NCBI RefSeq assembly: GCF_036697405.1
Contig: NZ_JBAHWA010000001.1
Span: 868,001 to 932,000 of the forward strand
DNA: 64,000 nucleotides
Reading direction: 5' to 3'
Source: Lysobacter sp036697405
Lineage (GTDB): Bacteria > Pseudomonadota > Gammaproteobacteria > Xanthomonadales > Xanthomonadaceae
Below, in pieces: positions 54,897-63,707 of the stretch (position 1 is the stretch's first letter; each line of letters starts with the position of its first letter). The notes beneath the pieces were generated by a model. The model saw only the letters and a list, made by a program, of their open reading frames with translations. It was not told the origin of the DNA and searched no databases. The position numbers were made by a program, and so were the translations under genes.

Positions 54897-56482
54897 ACAA
54901 TCCCTACGGGCAACCGCTGTTGCCAGGCACGTCGGCGGAACGCCTGCCGACGCTGACCATGCTGTCGCTCGCCCGAAGGGAATTCCGGCGCTACCTGTTG
55001 CCGCTCGCCACCATATTCGCCGCCATAGCCCTGCTGTTCCTGACCTGGGGCCTGCTCAATCCGTCCACGTACAAATCGTCGGCGATGGTGCTCGTCCAGG
55101 ACAACACCCCGATCGCGCCGCTCATGCAAGGGCGCACCACCGCCCCCAACGAGGTCGCCCGCGCCGTCATCTCGCGCGAAGTTCTCTTCGGGCACCGCGT
55201 CATGGACGACGTGCTGAAGGCCGGCGGTTGGCTGGAAGGACATCCCAGTCCGCTGCAGAAGCAGGAGTTGATCAACTCCATCATCAACAGCACGGACATC
55301 GTGGTCACCGATCGTGCCCAGACACGTTCGACGGACCCCAAGCTCAGCCTCGTCAAGATCACCTATTCGGATTCCGATCCGAAACGCGCCTACGCGGTGA
55401 CCAAGCGATTCTCCGAGGCGCTGATAGAACAGGTGCTGGAATCCAGGGCGCGCGCTAGCCGTTCCGCGTATCAGTTCATCGATGCGCAAGTGGAGAACTA
55501 CCAGCGCGCATTCTCCGAAGCCGACCGCAAGCTGCGCGACTATCGCAGTTCCAACCCGGACGCCATGCCTGGCGTCGATGCCGATGTGTCCGCGCGCATC
55601 GCGGAGCTGCGCCGGGCGACCGACAACGCCAGCATGGATCTGGCCGACGTCGGTGCGCAGGAGCGCCAGGTGATGAGCCTGCTCTCGCGAGAAAGCCAGC
55701 TCAACACGATCTCCCGCTCCACCCAGACCAACGTCCAGCTCGCGACCCTGCAGGCGGAACAGGATCGTCTGATGCTGTCCTATACGGCCCAGCATCCGGA
55801 CGTGGTCCGGGTCCGCAACCAGATCCGCGAGCTGCGGAACAATCCCGGAACCAATTCCGGCGGGATGGCCGTGCTGCCCGGCGGCACCGCATCGATGAAC
55901 CCGGTCTACCAGCAGCTTCGCACCCAGCTGGCGGAAGTCCGCCGCCAGGGCGCCGCCTCGGCGTCGCGCCTGGCCACGGCCCAGGCGCTGCTGCGCGAGG
56001 AACTGGAACGCAGCCGCCGGATCATCGGCGCCGAAGGCACCGTCACCGCCCTGACCCGCGTACACGACGTCAACAAGGAAATGTTCGACGACCTCCTCAA
56101 GCGCCGCGAGAACGCGCGCGTTTCGATGAGCCTGGACGCCGACGGACGCAGCCTCGGCTTCCAGATCCTGGAGCCGGCGACGACCCCGCTGCAGTCCACG
56201 GGCTTGCGCCTGATGCATTTCGCCGTGGCCGGCCTGCTGCTGGCGACGGTCGTCCCGCTGGTACTGCTGTCGATGCTGGTCAAGCACGATCCGCGCGTGC
56301 GGTCTCCGCTGCAGATCGAACGCGACGCGGGACTTCCGGTGCTCGGGGTCATCCCGCTGCACCTGACGCACGACCAGACCGAACAGCACGCCAAGCGACT
56401 CAAGCTGGGATCGATCCTGTTCGCGGCCGTGCCCTTGATCTACGGCGTCGTGTTCGTCCTGAAAATGACGGATGTCCTATGA
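54893..56482 (+). CDS. Chain-length determinant / Wzc-N-like polysaccharide co-polymerase (GumC type)
   Basis: 529 residues from GTG 54893. One membrane helix near 37-55, a long periplasmic part with coiled coils (QFIDAQVENYQRAFSEADRKLRDYRSS and QAEQDRLMLSYTAQHPDVVRVRNQIREL), then a second helix near 425-445, preceded by the LEPATTP-type proline motif (FQILEPATTPLQS). An extra hydrophobic segment lies at the C-terminus (about 503-525). The Wzz/GumC architecture controls polymer length and couples to an OPX protein. No kinase domain is attached; the next gene, overlapping by 4 bases, supplies the partner. Confidence 0.92.
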   Translation: MNNPYGQPLLPGTSAERLPTLTMLSLARREFRRYLLPLATIFAAIALLFLTWGLLNPSTYKSSAMVLVQDNTPIAPLMQGRTTAPNEVARAVISREVLFGHRVMDDVLKAGGWLEGHPSPLQKQELINSIINSTDIVVTDRAQTRSTDPKLSLVKITYSDSDPKRAYAVTKRFSEALIEQVLESRARASRSAYQFIDAQVENYQRAFSEADRKLRDYRSSNPDAMPGVDADVSARIAELRRATDNASMDLADVGAQERQVMSLLSRESQLNTISRSTQTNVQLATLQAEQDRLMLSYTAQHPDVVRVRNQIRELRNNPGTNSGGMAVLPGGTASMNPVYQQLRTQLAEVRRQGAASASRLATAQALLREELERSRRIIGAEGTVTALTRVHDVNKEMFDDLLKRRENARVSMSLDADGRSLGFQILEPATTPLQSTGLRLMHFAVAGLLLATVVPLVLLSMLVKHDPRVRSPLQIERDAGLPVLGVIPLHLTHDQTEQHAKRLKLGSILFAAVPLIYGVVFVLKMTDVL

Positions 56483-57234
56483 ACGACTTCAATCGCCACG
56501 CAGCAGACGCATCGGCCAACATGACTGACATCGGACATGGGAACAAAAGCGTGGCGCGCCGCGAAGGGGGCACGAGCCTGACGCCCGAACAATTGATCGA
56601 GCGCTCGATCATCCCCTTCGCCGACGGCGCCAACCGGCAACTGGTCAACGCCTTCCGGGAGCTGCGCACCCGCCTGCTGGCGACCACGGCGGACAACTTC
56701 ATCACTTTGGTCGCGCCGGTCGGTCCGGGCTGCGGAGGGAGCTTCGTGGCCCGCAATCTCGCGCTCACGGTCACCCTCGACCAGGAGCGGAGCGCGTTGC
56801 TGATCGATTGCAACCTGCTGCATCCCGTCCAACACTCCGTGATGAAGATCAACGACTCCCGCGGCGGCCTGATCAACTACCTGGAGGACCCGGACGCCGA
56901 CGTGGAGGACATGATCTACAGCACCGTCATCCCGCGGTTCAAGCTGATTCCGGCAGGACGGTCGGCCTACAGCGAGATGGAGACCGAATACTTCTCCTCG
57001 TTCCGCATGCGTCTTCTGCTCGACTCCCTGCGAAGCAGCTACTCCGACCGCTACATCTTCCTGGACAGCCCGCCGACGCTCGGCGCGCCCGACGCGCGCA
57101 TCCTGTCGGAACTGGCGGACGTGGTGGTCCTGGTCGCAGGATACGGCCGGAACACTCCCGCCGAGATCGCGGCGGCCGCCGCCAATTTCGATCCCGCTAA
57201 GTTCGCCGGCGTGATTTTCAATGAGAGCGCCTGA
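56479..57234 (+). CDS. BY-kinase homologue (CpsD/CapB type) with degenerate P-loop
   Basis: 251 residues. The fold is that of bacterial tyrosine autokinases: AFRELRTRLL, the region of Walker A (PVGPGCGGSF), Walker A' (SALLIDCNLLHP) and Walker B (YIFLDSPPTLGAPDA). The invariant P-loop lysine is Gly87 (GPGCGGS in place of GxGKS), and there is no C-terminal tyrosine cluster; the protein ends NESA. It is therefore probably a pseudokinase that still binds the Wzz partner. It overlaps the upstream gene by 4 bases and the downstream gene by 14. Low-copy Arg/Lys residues near Ser88 do not obviously replace the lysine. Confidence 0.86.
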   Translation: MNDFNRHAADASANMTDIGHGNKSVARREGGTSLTPEQLIERSIIPFADGANRQLVNAFRELRTRLLATTADNFITLVAPVGPGCGGSFVARNLALTVTLDQERSALLIDCNLLHPVQHSVMKINDSRGGLINYLEDPDADVEDMIYSTVIPRFKLIPAGRSAYSEMETEYFSSFRMRLLLDSLRSSYSDRYIFLDSPPTLGAPDARILSELADVVVLVAGYGRNTPAEIAAAAANFDPAKFAGVIFNESA

Positions 57235-58567
57235 TCGCCGCGGTGCGACCCCAGATCCGCCCCGGACGCGCGCGCGCCGGACCGGGCTGCACGTGGCGAT
57301 TATCGCGGCGACCGCGTTGGCGGGAAGTGCGCAGGCCGGACAACTCGACTACCGCTTCGAGCTGGAGGCGCTGCACAGCGACAACATCAATCTGAGCGAG
57401 GACAACCAGGCGACGGAAACGGTCCTGGTGCCCCGCTTGAATTTCGAGTTCAAGGAATCAGGGGCATCGGTCGAGCTGCAGGCACGCGGCCAACTCGAGC
57501 GTCGCCACTACTTCGGCAGCCGGTTCGACGACGAGACCCGCAGCGAATTCGCCGGGCAGCTGAACTGGTCGCTGCTGCCGAAACGGCTGAACCTGGTTCT
57601 GGAGGACTATCTGAGCGAGGAGCCGATCGATATCCGTGGCGGGCGGTATCCGGGCAACCTGCAACGGGTCAACATCTTCCTCGGCGGCCCCAGCTTCTTC
57701 GCTCGGCTGGGCGATGCCACCCGCTTCCAGCTGGACCTCAGAGGGGTCAGCACGCATGCCGAAGTGGCGCCCGACTTCGACGGCAAGCGCCACAGCGCGG
57801 CCGCTTCCCTGCAGCGCGACCTCACCCCCACGTCGAAAGCTTCGCTTAACCTGATCTCCACGAAAGCCGAGTTCGACGACGCCCCGTTCGCCGTCGATTA
57901 CACGCGACACGACGCCTTCGTCCGCTACGAAGGCAGGCTGCGCAAGGTCGAGTACGAGTTGGACCTCGGCCATTCGCGCCTGAACCGCGACATCGGCGAA
58001 GACCCGACGACGACGGTCGCGCGGGCTACGGTGCAGTGGCAGCCCGATTCGCGAAACCGCGTTCGCCTGCGCGCCCGCCATCAGTTCGCCGACCAGGTCC
58101 AGGATCTGGTGGTCCGACTGCGCGAGCCCGACGAGAGCCTGGTTCCCGACCTGGTGGACACCGCCTCCTCGCTGGTGTCGTCCGGCGTGTACCGGCAGCG
58201 CGACGTCGAACTCGACTATCGCTACAGGGGCGAGCGCGCCGGCTTCCGCGTACGTCCGCTGTACAGGCAGTTGCGCTATATCGACCGCGCCGACGCCAAT
58301 CGAACCGAACGCGGCGTGTTCTTCCAGGTCGACTATCGCTTGCGTCCGCTGGTCACCGTGTTCCTCACCGGTTCATTGCGCGACCGCGAGTTCCTGAGCC
58401 GGAGCGAGGAGGACCGCGACCGTGCGTACAGCCTGGGCGTCAGTTATCAGATGACGCGGCATTGGGGTTGGCGCGTGGAAGCGATCCGGAACGAACGAGA
58501 GTCCAATGTGCCGGATCAGGAATACACGGAGAACGCCCTGCTCCTGGCGGTCTGGTGGCAACGTTGA
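57221..58567 (+). CDS. Outer-membrane beta-barrel protein of the polysaccharide locus
   Basis: 448 residues. A basic N-terminal part, a signal peptide (HVAIIAATALAGSAQA) and a mature chain made almost wholly of amphipathic strands: QLDYRFELEALHSDNINLSED, VELQARGQLERRHYF, FQLDLRGVSTHAEV, and an end pattern NALLLAVWWQR. About 16-18 strands fit. It resembles the outer_memb beta-barrel proteins found in exopolysaccharide/exosortase loci. No exosortase gene is in the window. Because the OPX protein is short, this is the best candidate for the outer-membrane exit pore. It starts inside the previous gene. Confidence 0.8.
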   Translation: MRAPDRRGATPDPPRTRARRTGLHVAIIAATALAGSAQAGQLDYRFELEALHSDNINLSEDNQATETVLVPRLNFEFKESGASVELQARGQLERRHYFGSRFDDETRSEFAGQLNWSLLPKRLNLVLEDYLSEEPIDIRGGRYPGNLQRVNIFLGGPSFFARLGDATRFQLDLRGVSTHAEVAPDFDGKRHSAAASLQRDLTPTSKASLNLISTKAEFDDAPFAVDYTRHDAFVRYEGRLRKVEYELDLGHSRLNRDIGEDPTTTVARATVQWQPDSRNRVRLRARHQFADQVQDLVVRLREPDESLVPDLVDTASSLVSSGVYRQRDVELDYRYRGERAGFRVRPLYRQLRYIDRADANRTERGVFFQVDYRLRPLVTVFLTGSLRDREFLSRSEEDRDRAYSLGVSYQMTRHWGWRVEAIRNERESNVPDQEYTENALLLAVWWQR

Positions 58568-58584
58568 CGGAGGGGCCCGGCGCC

Positions 58585-59721
58585 ATGCTCGAAGTTCTGT
58601 TCTGGGGGTCGGTCTGCCTGTTGGCGTACGTCTACGCGGGCTATCCGATCCTGGCGATCGCCATCGCGCGCATCCGCCCGCGCGAGTCGCGCAAGCAAGC
58701 CATCACCCCGTCCGTCACCGTGATCATCACGGCCTACAACGAAGAGAAGGACATCGCGCACAAGGTCCGCAACGTACTGGCTCTGGACTACCCGCAGCAG
58801 CAGATCGACGTCATCGTCGCCTCGGACGCATCCAGCGACGAGACCGATCGCATCGTGCGCGACCTCAAGGCCCGCAACGTGCGCCTGCTCCGCATCGAAG
58901 GACGCCAGGGCAAGACCGCCTGCCAGAACGCGGCCGCGGCAGCCGCGTCCGGGGACATCCTGCTCTTCACCGACGCCACGACCCGAATCGAAACCCATGC
59001 CCTGCGGGCGATGACGCGCAATTTCCACGACCCTTCGGTGGGCTGCGTCGCCGGACGCCTCAGCTATGTCGCGCAGCAGGACGATGCCACCGGCCAGGGC
59101 GGAACGTCCTACTGGAACTATGAAATCATGCTGCGGATGGCGGAAAGCGAGCTCGGTTCGCTCATCGGCGTCTCAGGCTGCCTGTATGCGGTCCGCCGTT
59201 CCGCCTATCGCGAGATCGCGCCGGAGCTGATCAGCGACTTCGTCGTCGCGATGGTGGTTCGGGAGCAAGGCCTGCGCACCGTGCTCGAACCCGATGCGAT
59301 GTGCTACGAACAGACCCTGGACCATCCCGAGCGCGAACTGGCCATGCGCGTGCGCGTCGGCATGCGCAGCCTCTCGGCGCTGGCCAGCCAGAAGCGTTTT
59401 CTCAACCCGCTCAGATTCGGCGCATTCGCCTGGCAACTATGGTCTCACAAGCTGCTCAGGTACCTGTCGCCGGTGTTCTGGATGCTCGCCCTGCTCGCCA
59501 ACCTGGCGCTGGCGCTGCAGGGCCGCTACCTATGGCTGCTGGCCCTGCAACTGATGTTGTTGTTCTCGGGCCTGCTCGGATTCACGTCGCTGCGCCTGGC
59601 GGGGAAGTCGCGCTTGCTCGCGAAACCCTATTACTTCCTGCTGACCAACCTGGCTTCCGCCCTCAGCCTGTTCCGGTTTCTGCGCGGCGAACGCATCGTG
59701 ACCTGGACTCCCCAGCGCTGA
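58585..59721 (+). CDS. Membrane glycosyltransferase family 2
   Basis: 378 residues from ATG 58585 (GGAGG 11 bases upstream). An N-terminal membrane helix (VLFWGSVCLLAYVYAGYPILAIAIA) precedes the GT2 domain: PSVTVIITAYNEEKDIAHKV, SDASSDETDRIV, GKTACQNAAAAAASGDILLFTDATT and GCVAGRLSY. Three or four helices form the C-terminus. It likely adds one sugar to a lipid-linked unit at the inner membrane. Seventeen bases separate it from the barrel gene. Confidence 0.92.
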   Translation: MLEVLFWGSVCLLAYVYAGYPILAIAIARIRPRESRKQAITPSVTVIITAYNEEKDIAHKVRNVLALDYPQQQIDVIVASDASSDETDRIVRDLKARNVRLLRIEGRQGKTACQNAAAAAASGDILLFTDATTRIETHALRAMTRNFHDPSVGCVAGRLSYVAQQDDATGQGGTSYWNYEIMLRMAESELGSLIGVSGCLYAVRRSAYREIAPELISDFVVAMVVREQGLRTVLEPDAMCYEQTLDHPERELAMRVRVGMRSLSALASQKRFLNPLRFGAFAWQLWSHKLLRYLSPVFWMLALLANLALALQGRYLWLLALQLMLLFSGLLGFTSLRLAGKSRLLAKPYYFLLTNLASALSLFRFLRGERIVTWTPQR

Positions 59722-59814
59722 GGGAAAGCGCCCTGCCCCGGCCCCGCTCGACCACTGGCCGTCGCTGGCGCCACGCAACGTTGTTTTCACTGAACACAGG
59801 TCGGGTAAACGACA

Positions 59815-61137
59815 ATGCGGGCGCGGGCAAGCCATGAGTTCATCAGCTCCGAAGGCGCCTCGGCCGCGATGCTGCAGCACACGCACGGCGCGGCCTACGC
59901 GGCGGTCCCGCAGCAGCCATTGCAGCGGGTCGTGTACGTGGTCTCGCAGTTTCCCAGTTGGTCCGAGACCTTCATCGTTCGCGAGATCCGCACCCTGGTC
60001 GAGGTCGGGGTGGACGTACGCATCCTCTCCCTGAAGCACTCCGCCGAAACCATGATCCAGGCGGACGCCGCGGCCTTGCTGGATCGCGTTCGCCAGCCGC
60101 TGGGCCTGCTGCCGACCCTGTGGAATACCCTGCGGGTTCTGTTCGCGCACCCCATCCGAACCTGCGGCGCCGCCGCCACCATCGTCGCAGACACCTGGCG
60201 CACTCCGGCGGTGCTGGCCAAATCGCTGGCCACGCTGGTCCGCAGCCTGAGCCAGATCCCCTGGCTCCAAGCGTTCGACCCGCAGTTCATCCACGCGCAC
60301 TGGTCGACGTATCCGACAACCTCGGCCTGGGCGCTGGCGCGCGTGATGAAACGCCCATTCGGTTTCACCTGCCACGCGCATGACGTGTTCAGGAACCACC
60401 AGCTGCTGCCGCGCAAGATCGCCGACGCGGCGCTGGCGGTCACGATCTCGCGCCACAACGTGGGCTGGCTGGATCGCAATATCTCCGCGCTGGCACCGCG
60501 CAAGCTGAAGGTCGTGCACTGCGGCGTCGACTTGCGGCAGATTTCCGTGAGGACGCAAGAGCCGTCCGGAAACAGGATCCTGGGCGTTGGCCGCCTGTCT
60601 CCCGAAAAGGGTTTCCATACGCTGATCGAAGCCCTGACGATCCTGCGCGACAACGGCACCCCATTCCATTGCACCCTGATCGGCGAAGGCCCGGCCCGCG
60701 AGGACCTGCTGAGCCTGATCGATCGCCACGAGCTGCGGCGACAGGTGGATCTGGCTGGAGCGCAGCCGCAGGAATACGTGCGCACGGCGCTGGAACTGGC
60801 CACGATATTCGTTCTCCCCTGCCAGATCGCCGCCAACGGCAGCCGCGACGGCATTCCGGTGGCCCTGATGGAAGCGATGGCCGCCGGTTGTCCGGTCGTC
60901 AGCTGCCCGGTGTCCGGCGTACCGGAACTGATCGGCAACGAAGTGCATGGATTGCTGGCGACCGAGCGCGACCCCGCCTCGCTGGCGCAGGCGCTGCAAC
61001 GATTGCTGGACGACGCGCCGCTGCGCAGGCGACTGTCGATCGCGGCACGGCAGCGCATCGAAGCGGAATTCGACGCCCGCAAGGAAGCCCTCAAGCTGCA
61101 TGGCCTGATGACAGGAGCCATCAACCATGCGGCGTGA
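59815..61137 (+). CDS. Glycosyltransferase family 4
   Basis: 440 residues. GT-B fold: N-terminal VVYVVSQFPSWSETFIVREIRTLVEVGVDVRILSL (typical of colanic-acid-type transferases) and a C-terminal donor half with ILGVGRLSPEKGFHTLIEAL, LIGEGPAREDLL, and SRDGIPVALMEAMAAGCPVVSCPVSGVPELI, carrying the E-x7-E pair. The donor is unknown. It starts 93 bases after GT2 with no clear ribosome binding site. It overlaps the next gene by 11 bases. Confidence 0.92.
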   Translation: MRARASHEFISSEGASAAMLQHTHGAAYAAVPQQPLQRVVYVVSQFPSWSETFIVREIRTLVEVGVDVRILSLKHSAETMIQADAAALLDRVRQPLGLLPTLWNTLRVLFAHPIRTCGAAATIVADTWRTPAVLAKSLATLVRSLSQIPWLQAFDPQFIHAHWSTYPTTSAWALARVMKRPFGFTCHAHDVFRNHQLLPRKIADAALAVTISRHNVGWLDRNISALAPRKLKVVHCGVDLRQISVRTQEPSGNRILGVGRLSPEKGFHTLIEALTILRDNGTPFHCTLIGEGPAREDLLSLIDRHELRRQVDLAGAQPQEYVRTALELATIFVLPCQIAANGSRDGIPVALMEAMAAGCPVVSCPVSGVPELIGNEVHGLLATERDPASLAQALQRLLDDAPLRRRLSIAARQRIEAEFDARKEALKLHGLMTGAINHAA

Positions 61138-62290
61138 CCGGCTGCTGGTGGTTATCGACGGCATGGAAGTTGGCGGCAGCCAGCGCCAGGTCCAGCATCT
61201 GCTCGCGAGCCTGGATCGCCAGCGATGGGAACCCGAGCTGGCGTTCTTCCGTTGCGATTCCTTCCTGGCCGACGCGATCCGGCGCGACGGCATCGTGGTG
61301 CACTACCTGCCGAAGCGCCGCCGGATCGACCCTGCCTTCCTGCTAGCCTACGCGCGCCTGTTGCGGCAGCGCGACTACGCCATCGTTCACGCCTTCTCGC
61401 TGACGGCCGAATGGTCTACGGTCCTCGCGCGCCTGTTGTCGCGCCGGCGGCCGGCGCTGGTCGCGTCCGAGCGCAGTTTTGCGCTCGACAGGCCGGCCTG
61501 GTTCTGGTGGCTCAAGCGCCTCGTCCTAGGCCAAAGCGCCGCCGTCATCGCGAACTCGAAGGCGGGCGCCCACGCCACCGCCCGCCGCACCGGAGCGCCG
61601 AAGGCGATGTTCGCGACCATCGCCAATGGCGTCGGCATTCCGGCGAGCCTGGCCGGCGACGAACGTGCGGCGATCCGGCTCTCGCTCGGCGTACCGGATG
61701 GGCGCTCGTTCGGCCTGTTCGTCGGCAGGCTCGTATCGGTCAAGAACCTGCCCTGCCTGGTCCGCGCCTTGGCGACGATGCGGCCGGGCGAGCGCCCGTG
61801 GATCGCGCTCGCCGGCGACGGGCCGCTGCGGATGGCGATCCAAGCGCTCGCTGCGGACCAACGCGTGGACGCGGATCTGTGTTTCCTCGGTGAGCGCGCC
61901 GATACGACCAGACTGATGCAGGCCGCCGATTTCCTGGTCTTGCCTTCCCATTTCGAAGGGCTCTCGAACGCGCTGCTGGAAAGCATGGCCGCCGGCTGCC
62001 CGGTGATCGCTTCGGCCGTGGGCGGCAATATCGAGCTGATCGACGACGACCGCACCGGGCTGCTGTTCCGCCCCGACGACACCGAGGCATTGCGCATCGC
62101 GATCTCGCGCATGGCAGACCCGTTGCTGCGCTCGCGGCTCGCGCAGGCGGCCACGCAACACGTGATCCGGCACCATAGCCCGCACGCGCTCAGTGCCGCG
62201 ACATCGGCCGTCTACGAACGCTGCCTCCGGCCGCGAGGTCCCGCCGCCAACGACGCGCTCGCACGCCCCGCGCGCGGCCAGGCGAAATGA
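61127..62290 (+). CDS. Glycosyltransferase family 4
   Basis: 387 residues. GT-B fold: LLVVIDGMEVGGSQRQVQHLLASL at the N-terminus, then LFVGRLVSVKNLPCLVRALA, LAGDGPLRMAIQALA and SHFEGLSNALLESMAAGCPVIASAVGGNIELI with the E-x7-E motif. It overlaps the previous gene by 11 bases, so translation is coupled. Acceptor and donor are unknown. Confidence 0.92.
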   Translation: MRRDRLLVVIDGMEVGGSQRQVQHLLASLDRQRWEPELAFFRCDSFLADAIRRDGIVVHYLPKRRRIDPAFLLAYARLLRQRDYAIVHAFSLTAEWSTVLARLLSRRRPALVASERSFALDRPAWFWWLKRLVLGQSAAVIANSKAGAHATARRTGAPKAMFATIANGVGIPASLAGDERAAIRLSLGVPDGRSFGLFVGRLVSVKNLPCLVRALATMRPGERPWIALAGDGPLRMAIQALAADQRVDADLCFLGERADTTRLMQAADFLVLPSHFEGLSNALLESMAAGCPVIASAVGGNIELIDDDRTGLLFRPDDTEALRIAISRMADPLLRSRLAQAATQHVIRHHSPHALSAATSAVYERCLRPRGPAANDALARPARGQAK

Positions 62291-62350
62291 ACGCCGAACT
62301 CGTATCCCGGGCACATGCGACCGGCATCGCCGGCGAGGCGAACTGATCCG

Positions 62351-63679
62351 ATGCGTCTGCTTTATGCCATTCCTATCGTCCTTCTTCCGAATACGGCGCA
62401 CCTGCCAGCGGATGTCAGCGTCGGCACTTCGGTCGCCCTGCTCGTGATCGCGATGCTCATGGGCGGGCGAGAACCCGCCTACTTGATGCGTCCTGGCTAT
62501 CTCGTTCCGCCCTTGCTCGCGCTGTTCCTGGCCATGCTGATCGGCTTCATAGCGGCGCATTGGCACGACCTGGCCAATGCCGAGAAGGACTTGCGCGAAG
62601 CCAAGGTCGCCGTCCTGTACCCCTTGCTGTACATCGCCTATCGCAAGTGCGGCTTGGACATGAAGCAGACCAGGCAGCTGATCCTGCTGGTGCTGCTGGT
62701 CGCCGTGGGGGCAGGACTGGAAGCCGTGCTGCAGGGGCTGTCGTTCAATCTGGGCGAGTTTTCCGAGACCCAGCGTGCCACCGGCCCCTTCGGCCAGATC
62801 AAGATGGCGAACCGCGCGGGCGTGTTCTTCGCGATGTTCCTGCCGATGCTGTTCGCGCCGATCCTGCAATACCGGCAGCGCCGGTGGGTGCGTTGGGCGG
62901 CGTTCGCAGGCAGCGCGATCCTGGCGATGGCCATCCTGCTGACCTATTCGCGCCAGTCCTACCTGATCGGCCTGTTCTCGATCATGATCCTGCTGGTATC
63001 GCGCAGCATTCCGGCGGCGATGCTCGCCGCCCTGTTGATCGTGGCGACCTCGGCGACGTTGCTGCCCGGCAGCGTCGTCGACCGCGTCCAACAGACCCAG
63101 CAGGTCTCCGGCACCGGCTCGGTGACCCTCGACGTCAGCACCACCAGCCGTTTCTCGATCTGGAACGGCACCATCGACATGCTGCGCGACCATCCCGCCG
63201 GCGTGGGCCTGGGGCGCTTCAGCGAGCATATCGGCGATTACACCAACTACGCCGGCAAGGACGCGCACAACGGTTTCCTGCTCACCCTGGCCGAGTGCGG
63301 GCCGCTGGGGCTGCTGGCGCTGCTTTGGGTGTTCTGGCGGCTCTGGCGGCTGGCGGCTTCGCTGCGCCGCTCCGCCGCGGCCGCCGCGCCCTCGCAAGCG
63401 CGCACGCTCGAATTGGGCTTCACCTTCGCCGTCCTGTCGATGGCGCTCGGCAACCTGTACGGCAGCCCCTTCTTCGACAGCGTCATCATGGCCAACTTCT
63501 GGATCCTGTGCGGGCTGATGGAGCGCTACGGCATCATCAAGGCGCACGTGAGCCAGGAGGCGGAGATTTCCAGCACGCCCAACCCGATGCCGGTTCCGGT
63601 CGGTCAACGCTTCCCGCTCGCGGCCCGGGCGTTGCCGCGGCTTGCGGGGGCTGCGAGGGCCCGGCGCCTGTTCCGTTGA
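62351..63679 (+). CDS. O-antigen ligase / Wzy-like polymerase family membrane protein
   Basis: 442 residues from ATG 62351. About ten hydrophobic helices. The Wzy/WaaL family pattern is visible: GPFGQIKMANRAGVFFAMFLPMLF, a long periplasmic loop after SATLLPGSVVDRVQQ, then WNGTIDMLRDHPAGVGLGRFSEHIGDYTNY and KDAHNGFLLTLAECGPLGLLALL. The H-N-x-x-L...E-x-G text is typical. In this operon a polymerase is more likely than a lipid-A ligase, but the families cannot be told apart from sequence. No Wzx flippase is seen within the window. Confidence 0.88.
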   Translation: MRLLYAIPIVLLPNTAHLPADVSVGTSVALLVIAMLMGGREPAYLMRPGYLVPPLLALFLAMLIGFIAAHWHDLANAEKDLREAKVAVLYPLLYIAYRKCGLDMKQTRQLILLVLLVAVGAGLEAVLQGLSFNLGEFSETQRATGPFGQIKMANRAGVFFAMFLPMLFAPILQYRQRRWVRWAAFAGSAILAMAILLTYSRQSYLIGLFSIMILLVSRSIPAAMLAALLIVATSATLLPGSVVDRVQQTQQVSGTGSVTLDVSTTSRFSIWNGTIDMLRDHPAGVGLGRFSEHIGDYTNYAGKDAHNGFLLTLAECGPLGLLALLWVFWRLWRLAASLRRSAAAAAPSQARTLELGFTFAVLSMALGNLYGSPFFDSVIMANFWILCGLMERYGIIKAHVSQEAEISSTPNPMPVPVGQRFPLAARALPRLAGAARARRLFR

Positions 63680-63707
63680 GGTCCGAGCGCGGGCAAGGGG
63701 AAACAGC

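Noticed and set aside
50612..63679. PEP-CTERM/exosortase locus
   Set aside because: The OPX, Wzz and barrel set resembles those loci, but no exosortase or PEP-CTERM protein is in the window.
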